This document shows, one piece after another, positions 8,667 to 19,100 of a DNA stretch of 64,000 bases (positions are counted from its first letter, which is position 1; every line of letters begins with the position of its first letter). Source of the DNA: Flavobacterium hibisci (GTDB lineage: Bacteria; Bacteroidota; Bacteroidia; Flavobacteriales; Flavobacteriaceae); NCBI RefSeq assembly GCF_020026925.1, contig NZ_JAIQDW010000008.1:124001-188000 (forward strand), written 5' to 3'. The notes under the pieces are model-generated. The model ran no database searches and was not told where the DNA came from. It saw only the letters and a list, made by a program, of their open reading frames with translations. The position numbers and the translations under genes are program-made.

Positions 8667-8697
8667 CAAAGATAGCTTTCAACTCTGTAAATCACAA
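8667..8697 (-). promoter_or_regulatory. promoter of the nuo operon
   Basis: On the minus strand TTG (8697-8695) is followed after 20 bp by TATCTTTG (8674-8667), a full match to the Bacteroidota housekeeping promoter TTG-N(17-23)-TAnnTTTG. Transcription would begin around 8660, leaving a leader of about 25 nt before nuoA. The site is inferred from sequence only. Confidence 0.65.
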
Positions 8698-8796
8698 ACT
8701 AAAAAATGATTTAAGTATAGTGCATAATATGGTTTGTATGTAATTTTTATTGATTATAAATAAAAGGTCAGAGTTTTGCATTTTTTTAACAAGTAT

Positions 8797-8832
8797 GCAA
8801 AAAAAAACGTTTCGAAATAAATCGAAACGTTT
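8797..8832 (-). terminator. terminator of the cold-shock gene
   Basis: The arms AAACGTTTCGA and TCGAAACGTTT form an 11-bp stem with a 6-nt loop, followed on the minus strand by a run of about eight T. It lies 40 bp downstream of the cold-shock gene. Confidence 0.85.
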
Positions 8833-8872
8833 AACCATTCAGAGGCAAAAAAAATAAATTGCTATATTTTTC

Positions 8873-9067
8873 TTAGATTACTGCTACTTTAGCAGCAACT
8901 TTCCCTTTTCTTCCTTCTTCTTCTTCGTAGCTTACACGGTCACCTTCGCGTAATTCTTCCGCGTTAATTCCTGAAGCGTGAACGAAGATGTCTTTTCCTG
9001 TTTCTTCGTCTGTAATGAATCCATAACCTTTAGACTCATTGAAAAATTTTACTGTACCTGTACGCAT
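8873..9067 (-). CDS. cold-shock domain protein
   Basis: This 64-residue protein is a complete cold-shock domain of the CspA type, a single OB fold that binds single-stranded RNA and DNA. RNP1 is seen as SKGYGFIT (12-19) and RNP2 as DIFVHAS (26-32), with the aromatic FF after GTVK. It is monocistronic, with its own terminator. A -10 match (TACATTTG, 9104-9097) lies close upstream, so the leader appears short, unlike the long thermosensing leader of E. coli cspA. Expression under cold is therefore not implied by the sequence. Confidence 0.95.
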   Translation of the reverse strand: MRTGTVKFFNESKGYGFITDEETGKDIFVHASGINAEELREGDRVSYEEEEGRKGKVAAKVAVI

Positions 9068-9409
9068 TGTAATTGTAATAATAATTTATAATAAAGCAAA
9101 TGTAACATATTAACTAATACAAAAGACATGTACGTGTTAAATTTTTCTAAAAATTATTGATTTACAGTGATTTCTGTACGCTAATTACATTAAAATTCAT
9201 ATGAATATTTCTGAATTTTGATTCTTTTATTAATAATAAAGCAATTTATATAGTTGTTTTATTGTAATAAACGGACTACTTATTAAAAATCAGCTTTTTA
9301 AAAATTTGCATAATTTTTGTAATCAAAAAGAGCAACAAAATTAATTGCTGCTCTTTTTTGTTCTTTATATCTTAACTATGAAGTAATTTATTTTTTGAAA
9401 TTAATAATC
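9068..9409. other. non-coding region between cold-shock gene and lipoprotein
   Basis: No credible gene is seen. The region contains a TAnnTTTG match for the cold-shock gene (9097-9104, minus), a 12-bp palindrome ATTCATATGAAT (near 9196) of unknown meaning, and the terminator at 9324-9359. The rest is AT-rich sequence without further structure that I could recognise. Confidence 0.6.
9324..9359. terminator. bidirectional terminator after the lipoprotein gene
   Basis: AAAAAGAGCA and TGCTCTTTTT form a 10-bp stem around an AT-rich loop, with T runs available on both strands. It sits about 50 bp downstream of the lipoprotein gene that ends at 9410. Confidence 0.75.
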
Positions 9410-10213
9410 TCATTCAAAATCATACATTATGTTGCCTGAAGCATCATATCTGTACTGATAGTTTTTGTTCGTTTTCTCAGTTAGTTTATCGTTGCTATAA
9501 GAAAGTTTCTCATATTTTGAATAGTTGTTTTTTGAGATTGCCCTGTAATACGTTTCATCAAAAAGTATTAATTTTTTTAGTGGGTTGGCTGCGTTGTCAT
9601 AATTGCTAAATTTTTCCACAATTCTAACTCCTGTAACTTGTTGCCCTTCCTCAAAATTAACTGTGACAATACTGTCCAGATTTTGCTGTGGATTATAATA
9701 GTATTTTGCTTTTTGGGAAAACTTTGATAAATAGTTAGGTTTGCCGTATAATTTTATAGTTTCATCAATTTGGTTCAGATTGTTGTAAGTGTAAAATATA
9801 CTGTCGTTAAGTTCAGGGTCTTGCTTATAAATTATTTTTTTTATGATCCTGTTTTGATTATCCACGACTATTTTTCTCTCAAAAAATAAATTAATGTTTG
9901 GGATGTTTCTAGTTATTTTAATTTCATTGTTAGTGTAAACGATAGCTTCTGTTACATCAGGTGAAAAAATATAAGTTTCGTTACCAAGACTAGCAGGAAG
10001 TGGCGAAAAACCTCCATTTTTTTTAATTATCCTTCTCTGCGAATCGTATTCTAATTTAACAGAACCGATTGATCCAACCATTAGATTTGAATAATCCATG
10101 TATTCGGTAGAATAGCTCTTCAAATCATTATCAGTTTCCTTGTTATTTTCATCTGTGGAACAACTTGTAAAATATAAAAAGGATAATAAGCTTAAAAATT
10201 TTACTAGTTTCAT
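9410..10213 (-). CDS. hypothetical lipoprotein with YD-like repeats
   Basis: This 267-residue protein begins MKLVKFLSLLSFLYFTSC, a lipoprotein signal peptide with lipobox FTSC, so it is predicted to be lipid-anchored in the cell envelope. The body has repeated Y/D-rich beta segments (LEYDSQRRIIKKNG, IVVDNQNRIIKKIIY, FYTYNNLNQI, YQYRYDASGNIMYDFE) similar in style to YD/RHS-type repeats or the DUF4595-like lipoproteins of Bacteroidota. No enzyme motif is seen. It stands alone between aspS and the cold-shock gene. Confidence 0.75.
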   Translation of the reverse strand: MKLVKFLSLLSFLYFTSCSTDENNKETDNDLKSYSTEYMDYSNLMVGSIGSVKLEYDSQRRIIKKNGGFSPLPASLGNETYIFSPDVTEAIVYTNNEIKITRNIPNINLFFERKIVVDNQNRIIKKIIYKQDPELNDSIFYTYNNLNQIDETIKLYGKPNYLSKFSQKAKYYYNPQQNLDSIVTVNFEEGQQVTGVRIVEKFSNYDNAANPLKKLILFDETYYRAISKNNYSKYEKLSYSNDKLTEKTNKNYQYRYDASGNIMYDFE

Positions 10214-10250
10214 GATTTTGGTTGGTTTTGGTTAGTTTATTAGCAATGTT

Positions 10251-11996
10251 TTATTTTAATTGTATATGTAATTCTTTGAGTTGCGAATCATCAATTGCAG
10301 CCGGAGCATCGATCATTACATCACGACCTGAGTTGTTTTTAGGGAAAGCAATAAAATCCCTAATTGTTTCCTGACCTCCTAAAATAGCAACTAATCTGTC
10401 TAAACCAAAAGCTAAACCTCCGTGTGGGGGTGCTCCAAACTGGAAGGCGTCCATTAAGAATCCGAATTGTGCTTTTGCTTCCTCTTCAGTAAACCCTAAA
10501 TATTTGAACATTAATTGTTGTGTAGCTTTATCATGAATACGAATGGATCCTCCACCAATTTCGTTTCCGTTTAAAACCATATCGTAAGCGTTTGCACGAA
10601 CTTTTCCTGGTTCTGTTTCCAATAGAGCCATATCTTCAGGTTTTGGAGAGGTAAAAGGGTGGTGCATGGCGTGGTAACGGCCGCTTTCTTCGTCTAATTC
10701 CAATAATGGGAAATCTACAACCCATAATGGAGCAAATTCTTCAGGATTACGTAGTCCTAAACGAGTTGCTAATTCCATACGAAGTGCAGATAATTGAGCA
10801 CGTGTTTTGTCTGCAGGACCAGAAAGTACAAAAATCATATCTCCGGCCTTTGCTTCTGTTGCTTTTGCCCAGTTTGTTAAATCTTCCTGATCGTAGAATT
10901 TATCTACAGACGATTTATAAGTTCCGTCTTCGTTACATTTCACGTAAACCATTCCGGATGCACCAACCTGAGGACGTTTTACCCAGTCAATCAAACCGTC
11001 AATTTCTTTACGTGTGTAGTTTCCAGCTCCGGGAACAGCGATTCCGACAACCAATTCTGCCGCATTGAATACAGGGAATTCTTTGTGTTGTGCAAATTCG
11101 TTTAATTCGCCAAATTTCATTCCGAAACGAATGTCGGGTTTGTCGTTTCCGTATGTTTTCATGGCATAGTCGTAGGTAATTCTTGGGAATTTATCTACTT
11201 CAATACCTTTAATTTCTTTTAGTAAATGTCTTGTTAAGCCTTCAAAAATATTTAAAATATCTTCCTGTTCCACAAATGCCATTTCGCAATCGATTTGTGT
11301 AAACTCAGGCTGACGGTCTGCACGTAAATCTTCGTCACGGAAACATTTCACAATCTGGAAATATTTATCCATTCCACCCACCATCAAAAGTTGTTTGAAA
11401 GTTTGAGGTGATTGTGGCAACGCATAAAACTGACCTTCGTTCATACGGCTTGGTACCACGAAATCCCTTGCTCCTTCCGGAGTCGATTTGATTAAGTAAG
11501 GCGTTTCAACTTCGCAGAAATCCAAATCTGATAAATATTTACGAACTTCCATTGCCACTTTGTGACGGAACAACAAACTATTTTTTACGGGATTCCTTCT
11601 GATATCCAAATAACGATATTTCATTCGTATATCTTCTCCACCGTCCGTTTCATCTTCAATGGTGAATGGAGGTGTTAAAGCAGAATTCAAAATCGTTAAT
11701 TCAGAAACTAAAATTTCAATTTCACCAGTTGGAATATTTTTGTTTTTTGCTTCACGCTCGATAACAGTTCCTTTTACCTGAATTACAAATTCTCTTCCCA
11801 GCGTTTTGGCTAATTCGAAAACGGTTTTATCCGTACGGCTTTCGTCGAAAATAAGCTGTGTAATTCCGTAACGGTCACGTAAATCAACCCAATTCATGAA
11901 TCCTTTATCACGTGATTTCTGAACCCAGCCTGCAAGTGTAACTTCGGTATTAATATTTGAGGCATTTAATTCGCCACAATTATGACTTCTATACAT
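10251..11996 (-). CDS. aspS: aspartate--tRNA ligase
   Basis: This 581-residue class II synthetase charges tRNA-Asp. An N-terminal OB fold for anticodon binding ([32 protein letters not shown]) is followed by the catalytic domain with motif 2 ([16 protein letters not shown]), the bacterial insertion (GAD) domain in the middle, and motif 3 ([15 protein letters not shown]). Length matches bacterial AspRS. A -10 match TACTTTTG (12022-12015) lies just upstream, without a clear TTG partner. Whether it is discriminating (Asp only) or not cannot be read here. Confidence 0.98.
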   Translation of the reverse strand: MYRSHNCGELNASNINTEVTLAGWVQKSRDKGFMNWVDLRDRYGITQLIFDESRTDKTVFELAKTLGREFVIQVKGTVIEREAKNKNIPTGEIEILVSELTILNSALTPPFTIEDETDGGEDIRMKYRYLDIRRNPVKNSLLFRHKVAMEVRKYLSDLDFCEVETPYLIKSTPEGARDFVVPSRMNEGQFYALPQSPQTFKQLLMVGGMDKYFQIVKCFRDEDLRADRQPEFTQIDCEMAFVEQEDILNIFEGLTRHLLKEIKGIEVDKFPRITYDYAMKTYGNDKPDIRFGMKFGELNEFAQHKEFPVFNAAELVVGIAVPGAGNYTRKEIDGLIDWVKRPQVGASGMVYVKCNEDGTYKSSVDKFYDQEDLTNWAKATEAKAGDMIFVLSGPADKTRAQLSALRMELATRLGLRNPEEFAPLWVVDFPLLELDEESGRYHAMHHPFTSPKPEDMALLETEPGKVRANAYDMVLNGNEIGGGSIRIHDKATQQLMFKYLGFTEEEAKAQFGFLMDAFQFGAPPHGGLAFGLDRLVAILGGQETIRDFIAFPKNNSGRDVMIDAPAAIDDSQLKELHIQLK

Positions 11997-12150
11997 TGAT
12001 CAAAATTTAGACTGCAAAAGTAAACACAAAATTCAAATTAAAATAGTAAAGTGATAACCTGATGTGGATTAATTTGAAATATTTTGTTAATGCCTAATTT
12101 TCTCATCTATAATTTCTTTAGATTTGGTCTATCTAAATAAATTGTCAATT

Positions 12151-13146
12151 ATGAGAAAAGTTATTCTTTTTGCTTTGATTATGCTGAGCGTTTTTAACGT
12201 TGATGCCCAAACAAAGAATCAAATTAAATTTACGGCTAAAATTGCGAATAGAAATAGCGATACCTTAGTTATTCGTGGCGCAAATAATTTCACGCAGATT
12301 ATTCCAATTGATAAAAAGGGTGTTTTTGCAGCCACTTTTGAAGCACCAAAAGGGTTTTATCAATTTTCTGACGGTCATGAAGTTTCGAGTTTGTACTTAA
12401 AACCAAATTCAGAAATAAACTTGACGATGGATGCGAAACAATTTGATGAAACGATTGTATATAAAGGTAAAGGTGTTGATGAAAGCAATTTTCTGGCACT
12501 TTACTCTTTAAATAATGAGAAATTTCAAAATGAAGCTTTTACTAAAGATGAAGCCGAATTTGCTGCATTTTTGGAAGCAAAGAAAAAGTGGGACAATGAA
12601 ACTCTTGAAAAAGGAAAATATGATGCAGAATTTCAGACTGCTGTAAAAAGTGCGTTCTCACAATTTCATCAATATGCAGCCCAGGCTTATCAAAGCAATG
12701 CACAAACAAATAAGCTTAAAGGAAAGCCTTCACCTGATTTTGATTATGAAAATTATAAAGGCGGAAAAACAAAACTTTCAGATTTAAAAGGGAAATATGT
12801 TTACATAGATCTTTGGGCAACCTGGTGCGGACCATGCAGGGCTGAAATTCCTTTTTTACAAAAAATAGAAGAGAAATACCATGGCAAGAATATTGAATTT
12901 GTGAGTATCTCAATCGACAAAGCAAAGGACAATGAGAAATGGAAAAAATTTGTAGCTGATAAAAATTTAGGCGGAATCCAGTTATTTGCAGATAAAGATT
13001 GGGAATCTGAGTTTGTTACAAGTTATGGCGTAACCGGAATCCCAAGATTTATATTGATTGATCCAAAGGGAAACATTTTAAACCCTGATGCCGATAGGCC
13101 TTCATCGCCAGAATTACAAACACAATTAGATGCTTTATTGAAGTAA
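12151..13146 (+). CDS. thioredoxin-fold (TlpA/ResA-like) secreted disulfide reductase
   Basis: With the ATG at 12151 the product has 331 residues and begins with a signal peptide ending near DAQ (residue 20); an in-frame upstream TTG gives no sensible extension. The N-terminal half is a beta-rich DUF4369-like domain, and the C-terminal third is a thioredoxin fold with active site WCGPC (C226, C229) in the context LWATWCGPCRAEIPFLQ and cis-Pro segment GVTGIPRFILID. It probably acts in the periplasm or at the cell surface on protein disulfides or in cytochrome c maturation. The partner is not evident from neighbours. Confidence 0.88.
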   Translation: MRKVILFALIMLSVFNVDAQTKNQIKFTAKIANRNSDTLVIRGANNFTQIIPIDKKGVFAATFEAPKGFYQFSDGHEVSSLYLKPNSEINLTMDAKQFDETIVYKGKGVDESNFLALYSLNNEKFQNEAFTKDEAEFAAFLEAKKKWDNETLEKGKYDAEFQTAVKSAFSQFHQYAAQAYQSNAQTNKLKGKPSPDFDYENYKGGKTKLSDLKGKYVYIDLWATWCGPCRAEIPFLQKIEEKYHGKNIEFVSISIDKAKDNEKWKKFVADKNLGGIQLFADKDWESEFVTSYGVTGIPRFILIDPKGNILNPDADRPSSPELQTQLDALLK

Positions 13147-13199
13147 TTCTTTCAAATTACAACGTTATCGTAATTTTAGCAATTTTTTAAAAATACCAG

Positions 13200-13229
13200 T
13201 AAAACCAATGCTTCAGCGTTGGTTTTTTT
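13200..13229 (+). terminator. terminator after the thioredoxin-like gene
   Basis: AAACCAATGC and GCGTTGGTTT form a stem with a TTCA loop, followed by a run of seven T. One G-T wobble is present. Confidence 0.85.
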
Positions 13230-13354
13230 ATATTCTTCTGATTTCCAATGTTAAGCTTTTATCTAATGTTACCAAATTGTTAAGCAAAAGTTTTTTTAAT
13301 GTAAACAATTAATTATATTTGGTAAAGATTTGATAACATTAATAACCTAAAGAT

Positions 13355-13702
13355 ATGAAAAAGTGTGTAATTTTAGTTGCAATATTGTTCTCTGGAATTT
13401 TAGTTGCACAAGAAACAAAACCTGAATTAGAAGCTGTTGGAAACAAAGTAAGAGCTACTTATTATTATGAAAATGGTAAAGTACAACAGGAAGGGTTTTT
13501 TAAAGAAGGTAAATTAGATGGTGTCTGGGTATCTTATGACGAGAATGGAAATAAAAAAGCTATCGCAGAATACACAAACGGATTAAAAACCGGAAAATGG
13601 ATTTATTTTAATGACAAAAATATTTGTCAGGTAGATTATTCAAACAGCAAAATTAATTCTGTTAAGAATTTAGAAGAAAAAGTTGTTGCGCATAACAATT
13701 AA
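13355..13702 (+). CDS. small secreted MORN-repeat (YwqK-like) protein
   Basis: This 115-residue protein has a cleavable signal peptide (MKKCVILVAILFSGILVAQ) and then short repeats of the MORN/YwqK kind: YYYENGKVQQEGFFKEGKLDGVWVSYDENGNKKAIAEYTNGLKTGKWIYF. Such proteins are often annotated as toxin-antitoxin YwqK antitoxins, but this one has no toxin neighbour and is exported, so that label would be misleading. A -10 match TATATTTG (13314-13321) lies 33 bp before the ATG. Function is unknown. Confidence 0.8.
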   Translation: MKKCVILVAILFSGILVAQETKPELEAVGNKVRATYYYENGKVQQEGFFKEGKLDGVWVSYDENGNKKAIAEYTNGLKTGKWIYFNDKNICQVDYSNSKINSVKNLEEKVVAHNN

Positions 13703-13720
13703 TACAATTTTAGTTAATTG

Positions 13721-13759
13721 AAAAAGGAGAAAATTGAATTCAATTTTCTCCTTTTTTTA
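13721..13759. terminator. bidirectional terminator between convergent genes
   Basis: GGAGAAAATTGAA and TTCAATTTTCTCC form a perfect 26-bp palindrome flanked by A5 and T7. It separates the MORN-like gene (plus) from the PepSY gene (minus), whose stop codon at 13760 directly follows it. Confidence 0.9.
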
Positions 13760-15319
13760 TTATATTTCTGCTATTTCCTTCTTTTTTGGTTTTAATGAAA
13801 AAGCAACATATAGTGTAATTGATGCTAAAATAATCCAGAAAACATCAATAAAGAAAATCTGAATTTTGTTTTGGAGGAAAGAACTCCAAAACCAGTTTCC
13901 GGTAATGATTCCATTTGTAAGCGGAATCAAAAAACCTAAAATACTTCCTGAAATTAAGCACAATTTGTTAGTAAAAGCATCATTCTTTTTAATAATAAAA
14001 AAGATTGCTAGTAATAACCATCCGATAAAATAAATGCTGTATAAGTGGGACTGAGTTAAAGGATAGAATAGTTTAGATGCAATAAAAGCCAATGCCGTAA
14101 TGGGATACATACTTAAACAAATAGCTAAATAAATACGTACAACAGTTTCATTAAAACGACGTTTCTTCTCAGGCATATTTTTTTTATCCCTCGCAATTAA
14201 CCAAATCATAACGCCTGAAATAATCACGAAGCAGGTTATAATTCCTAAAATGAAGCTTACTATTTTCAAGGCATACCCACCATAATCACCAAAATGTATG
14301 CGGTATAAAACATTTTTTACAATATCTAAATAATAGTTTTCTGTTTCGGGATTTTTCCTTGCAACTTCTTTTCCATCAGCAATACGGTAAATTATTTTTC
14401 CGATTCCGGTAAATTTTTTGGTGCTTAATAAATGACCCTCAACCAGAAGGTGCATATTAGTGTCACCATAATTCTGAATCATGACGTGAGTAATTTCAAA
14501 ATCCTTCCAGTTGCTTTTCGCTTTTGAAACTAATTTATTGATGCTAAAAGGTGCCACCAATTTTTTATTATCAAACTTAAATTCAGGATCTTTGTACTCC
14601 AGTTCTTTATATAATTTGTCCTGATCTCCTTTATAAAGAGCCATTACAGCCGGCGCAACGATTAAAAGCTTGATCATAAAAAATGCTCCCGTCACGGCAT
14701 AGACAAACTGAAAAGGCAATCCGATCATTCCTAATGCTGTGTGGGCATCTGTCCATAATGTTTTAAGCTTTTCTTTAGGGCGGAAAACATAAAAATTCGA
14801 GACAATTTTTTTCCAGTGTAATAAAACGCCTGTTACTATTGCGAATAAGAAGAACAGTGCAATAAAACCGGAGAGATAATATCCTAAAGGATATGGAATC
14901 TGTGCGAGGAAATGCAAACGATATAAAAATTCTCCAAGAGAATAGGACTCTTCGTAGGTTGATGTCTGATAGTTTTCAGTATCTAAATAAAAAAAACTTG
15001 CTTCTTTTTGTTTTGCAGGAGCCAGGGTGTCTTTGGTTCCTTCTGCATAAATGTTTACCCTTCTTTCCTTACTGTGTTTAGAAATGGTAATATTTCGTCC
15101 ATGCAAAATATATTCTTTATCGAGTTTTTTTAGGGCAGCATCATAGTTTAAATCCATTTCCCGTGAAATAGGAGCTGATTCATTTTTTTCCCAATTGATT
15201 ATTTCGTCCCTGAAGAAAGAAAAAGATCCGGCAAAGAAAATCACAAAAAGAACAACGCTGATAACGATTCCGCTAACGGTGTGCGTATGAAAATAAATAT
15301 TATAATTACGATTACTCAT
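13760..15319 (-). CDS. PepSY-associated TM helix protein (probable siderophore-iron reductase-type)
   Basis: This 519-residue inner-membrane protein starts with a helix (VSGIVISVVLFVIFFAGSFSFF) and has PepSY-type periplasmic loops between several further membrane segments. Histidines in helices (FHTHTVSGI, DAHTALGMIGLPFQF, VLYRIHFGDYGG) match the PepSY_TM family, members of which are proposed to reduce or release iron from siderophores at the inner membrane. It is the last gene of a three-gene set with DUF3649 and DUF3325 proteins, a combination I recall beside TonB-dependent siderophore receptors. No receptor gene is seen nearby. The role is inferred. Confidence 0.85.
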   Translation of the reverse strand: MSNRNYNIYFHTHTVSGIVISVVLFVIFFAGSFSFFRDEIINWEKNESAPISREMDLNYDAALKKLDKEYILHGRNITISKHSKERRVNIYAEGTKDTLAPAKQKEASFFYLDTENYQTSTYEESYSLGEFLYRLHFLAQIPYPLGYYLSGFIALFFLFAIVTGVLLHWKKIVSNFYVFRPKEKLKTLWTDAHTALGMIGLPFQFVYAVTGAFFMIKLLIVAPAVMALYKGDQDKLYKELEYKDPEFKFDNKKLVAPFSINKLVSKAKSNWKDFEITHVMIQNYGDTNMHLLVEGHLLSTKKFTGIGKIIYRIADGKEVARKNPETENYYLDIVKNVLYRIHFGDYGGYALKIVSFILGIITCFVIISGVMIWLIARDKKNMPEKKRRFNETVVRIYLAICLSMYPITALAFIASKLFYPLTQSHLYSIYFIGWLLLAIFFIIKKNDAFTNKLCLISGSILGFLIPLTNGIITGNWFWSSFLQNKIQIFFIDVFWIILASITLYVAFSLKPKKKEIAEI

Positions 15320-15322
15320 CTG

Positions 15323-15625
15323 TTATTGTGCGGTTGTATTATAGGTTTGTCCCAGATATATTAAAAGAGAGAAAATGAGTGAAAGGAGTATGTAAACCAT
15401 CCATATTTTCAATCCGTTTTTGGCTAAAAAAGCAACTACCATCAGTGCTACCCAAAGAATAAAGCCACTAAAAGCCATTGTAATAAGGATATTTGCCCTA
15501 TTGAACCAGGAAGCTAAAGCGAGGTGAAAAGTAACCGAAACAAAATAACCTCCCAGAATAGCGGCAGTAATTTTAGCAAACCGTTGCCATTTTGACTGTG
15601 TTAAGTATTTAGGATTTGCAGGCAT
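15323..15625 (-). CDS. DUF3649-like small membrane protein
   Basis: This 100-residue protein has three hydrophobic helices (AAILGGYFVSVTFHLALASW; ILITMAFSGFILWVALMVVAFLA; MVYILLSLIFSLLIYLG), matching the small inner-membrane DUF3649 family found with PepSY iron-uptake proteins. It ends 3 bp before the PepSY gene and starts 3 bp after the DUF3325-like gene, so the three are one operon. Biochemical function is unknown; assignment rests on hydropathy and gene order. Confidence 0.75.
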   Translation of the reverse strand: MPANPKYLTQSKWQRFAKITAAILGGYFVSVTFHLALASWFNRANILITMAFSGFILWVALMVVAFLAKNGLKIWMVYILLSLIFSLLIYLGQTYNTTAQ

Positions 15626-15628
15626 GGT

Positions 15629-15961
15629 TTAAGCGTAATAAATTTCTAGTAAGATTGCAGTTATGAAAAAAATCAGTAATGTTATCCGGCTTATTTTTTT
15701 TAGCGGAGTTAATATCACAATCAGACTTCCTATTGTCATTAACTGAATAAAAAAAAGCAAGGTTCCACAACACAGAGACGCTGTAAATAGCCAAAAAAAG
15801 TAGGCAGTTGTAAGCAAAAGTAATCCGGTAATTTTAGTTTGTTTTGGGTTTTTCTGCATCCATTTTTCAAAACCTAAATCATAGGATAAAGCAGCTCTTT
15901 TAGAAGTAAAATACAAGGTGTAAAAAGCTAAAAAAACGATAAGACTTGCTATTGTTACCAT
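15629..15961 (-). CDS. DUF3325-like small membrane protein
   Basis: This 110-residue protein has three hydrophobic helices and the pattern FTSKRAALSYDLGFEKWMQKNPKQTKITG, fitting the DUF3325 family that accompanies DUF3649 and PepSY genes in siderophore loci. It is the first gene of the operon, with a promoter match 20-50 bp upstream. Function is unknown. Confidence 0.75.
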   Translation of the reverse strand: MVTIASLIVFLAFYTLYFTSKRAALSYDLGFEKWMQKNPKQTKITGLLLLTTAYFFWLFTASLCCGTLLFFIQLMTIGSLIVILTPLKKISRITLLIFFITAILLEIYYA

Positions 15962-15980
15962 AATCTGAAATTTTATGCAG

Positions 15981-16011
15981 CAAATTTAAGTTTTGAAGTA
16001 ACACAAAACAA
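15981..16011 (-). promoter_or_regulatory. promoter of the PepSY/DUF3649/DUF3325 operon
   Basis: On the minus strand TTG (16011-16009), 20 bp, TAAATTTG (15988-15981) matches the Bacteroidota consensus. The predicted start leaves a leader of about 12-15 nt. No Fur-box-like dyad was recognised. Confidence 0.55.
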
Positions 16012-16062
16012 ATTATTTTTATTTATTCCAAATAAAAAATAAAAACAAAAGCATATAAATGC

Positions 16063-16095
16063 AAAAAACCTGCTCAAATGAATGAACAGGTTTTT
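16063..16095 (-). terminator. terminator of the RND efflux operon
   Basis: On the minus strand AAAAACCTG and CAGGTTTTTT form a 9-bp stem with a 14-nt loop followed by T residues, 27 bp after the pump gene stop. Confidence 0.8.
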
Positions 16096-16121
16096 CAAGT
16101 TTAAATCAAATCAACAATTAA

Positions 16122-19100
16122 TTAATGCGTATGTTTAGGGTTAAAACCGTCTTCGCTTACTTCAGTTGGTGTATAATCTGCCACCATTTCAGCTTCGTAA
16201 TCGATTTTATCTCCTTTAGATAATCTTCTCATAATACCTTCCATGATCTGGTAGATAACGGGAACTACAATTAAGGTTAAGAATAACGAAGAAATTAATC
16301 CTCCGATAATTACCCAGGCAAGTCCGTTTTTCCACTCAGCTCCTGCCCCAGATGCTAATGCAATTGGGAACATACCAAATACCATCGCAATTGTTGTCAT
16401 CAGGATCGGACGTAAACGTGCGTGGTTTGCCTGAATCAGTGCATTTCTAATCGATTCTCCTGCAGCTCTTCGCTGATTGGTATAATCGACAAGCATGATC
16501 GCATTCTTACATACCAGACCAATCAACATGATGACCCCTAAAATGGTAAAGATATTTAATGTATTGTTTGTTAATGCCAGTGCAAATAAAACCCCGATAA
16601 ACGAAAGCGGAATTGCAAACAATACCACAAACGGGTGAACGAAACTGTCGTAAAGACCAACCATTACAAGGTAAACCAAAATAATAGCCGCCAATAATGC
16701 AATTCCTAAAGTACCAAAACCTTCAGATTGGTTCTCTTGGTCACCTCCCCAGATGTAATTTACTCCGGTTGGTTTTTGCAATTTGTCTAGTTTTTCCTGC
16801 CATTGTGTAACGATTGTTCCCGCCGGTACCCCAACGTTCTGACCTTGTACGGTTACAGAAGCTGTTTTATCTCTACGCTCTAATTTACTTGGTCCTGAAC
16901 CTTCAGTAATAGTAGCAAACTGGTTTAATTTAATTTGTTGTCCTGCATTGTTGATGAAAATCAAATTACTAACATCGGTAATGTTTTTTCTATCAAATTC
17001 ATTGTATTTGATATTGATGTCGTATTCGTATTCTCCAGCTCTAAATTTACCGTCAGTATTTCCACTATAAGCTGTCTGCATGGTTAAACCAACCGTTTGA
17101 AGTGTTAATCCTAAAGCAGCCATTTTATCTCTGTCAACCTGAACGTTGATCTCTGGATTTCCGTCTTCAACAGTTAATTTGATCTCAGTTGTTCCTGGAA
17201 TGGTACGTAATTCAGCTTCTGCCATTTTAGCAAATTTCATAGCGCTTTCTACGTTTGGACCTGTTACGATCAAACCTAAAGTTGCGTCCTCAGCTGTTCC
17301 TAAGATACCAACAGGAACTGTTTTTACTTTTGCTCCAACTAATATTTTTTCAAGTTTACGTTTTGTTTTAGCTGCATAAACGTTAGCATCGTCCGTACGA
17401 TCTTTTTGTTCGATCATTTTAACATCGATCTCTGCTTTGTAAGCTGTTGCCTGCGCTGCGCCTAAACCTTCACTGGTTTGTCCTACTGTTGTAATCTGGC
17501 TGAAAACATATTTCTCTCCTTTTAAGAAAGCTTCTGCTTTTTGCGTCATAAAGTTAGTCTGCTCTAACGAAGCATCTTTTGGCATCTCGATTTGTACTAA
17601 GAACTCACCACTATCAGATGATGCGAAGAATTCTCCTCCGATGTAACCGCCTCCCATTAACCAGAAGATAGATCCGAAAAACAGGACTAAGACAATTCCG
17701 ATTGTTTTAAAGTAGTGATCTAAACACCAGTTCAATAAATTTGAAACCCAGTTAGTAAAACGGGTTAAGTAATTTTCAAATCCAAGGATGATTCTTCCGA
17801 AAAGGTTTTTACCTTCAATATGCTCCAGTTTTCCAAATCGAGAAGACAACCACGGAATAATGGTAAATGAAGCCAATAATGAGAACATTGTAGATATAAT
17901 TACCGTAACACAGAATTGAGTAATAATGTTTGATACCAAACCTGTACTCATTGCGATTGGTAAGAATACTACCACAATTACTAATGTAATCGAAGTTACT
18001 GTACCGCCAATTTCTGCAGTACCATCGTATGACGCACGAATCCGGCTTTTACCCATCTCCATATGTCGATAAATATTTTCTAATACCACAATCGCATCAT
18101 CCACGAGAATACCAACTACAAGAGATAAACCAAGTAAAGACATTAAGTTAAGCGTGTAACCTAATAAATAAATACCAATAAATGTTGCAATCAAAGAGGC
18201 AGGAATAGAAACCATTACGATCAACGAGTTTCTAATACTATGTAAGAAGAACAACATTACGAATGCAACCAGAATAACCGCAATTAATAAATCGTGTACA
18301 ACAGAGTCTGCTGCTTCAAGTGTAAATATGGTACTATCCTTTGCAATATCAAGTTTTAAACTGGATTTTTTATAATCTTGTTCTAATGTCTTAATCGTTT
18401 TAACCAACTGCTCGCTTACTGCTACGGCATTGGCATCTGATTGTTTTACAATTTGAAGTACAATGGCACTTTTTTGATCTACACGCGCAATTTTCTCCGC
18501 AATTTTTTGTGTATCCTGAACGTCAGCAATATCGCCTAAACGAACCTGGATTCCGTTTTGAGAAGAAACTACTAAGTTTCTTAGCTCCTCAACGTTTTTA
18601 TATTTACCCGCTAAACGGATTAAGATTTTTTGATTTCTAGTTTGAATGTTTCCTGTTGGGAAATCCAGGTTAGAAGTCAAAATAGTCTGCTGAACCTGAG
18701 GAACAGAAAGTCCGTAACCCTGCATTTTTACAGCATCAAGGTTTACCTGAATTTCACGTTCTTGTCCACCAATAATGTTTACCTGGGCAACACCTTGTAC
18801 ACGGGATAAAACGGGTGCAATCTTTTTATCGATCAAATCGTAAAAAGCAGCTTCGTCCATTTTACCATTCGCACCAAGCGTCATAATTGGTAAATCACTC
18901 AAAGAGAATTTAGTCAAAGACGGCGGATCGGCATCATCTGGAAGATCACTTAAAATCGCATTGATTTTACGCTGTGCATCGTTCATCGAAATATCTACGT
19001 TAGCAGTAGAAAGTAATGTAATCGATACTACAGAAAGTGACTCATAAGATTTCGAATCAATTTTCTTGATATTTTCTAATGACGCAATCGCATCTTCAAT

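Noticed and set aside
13355-13702. Toxin-antitoxin antitoxin (YwqK type)
   Set aside because: MORN-like repeats are present, but the protein has an export signal and no toxin gene is adjacent.
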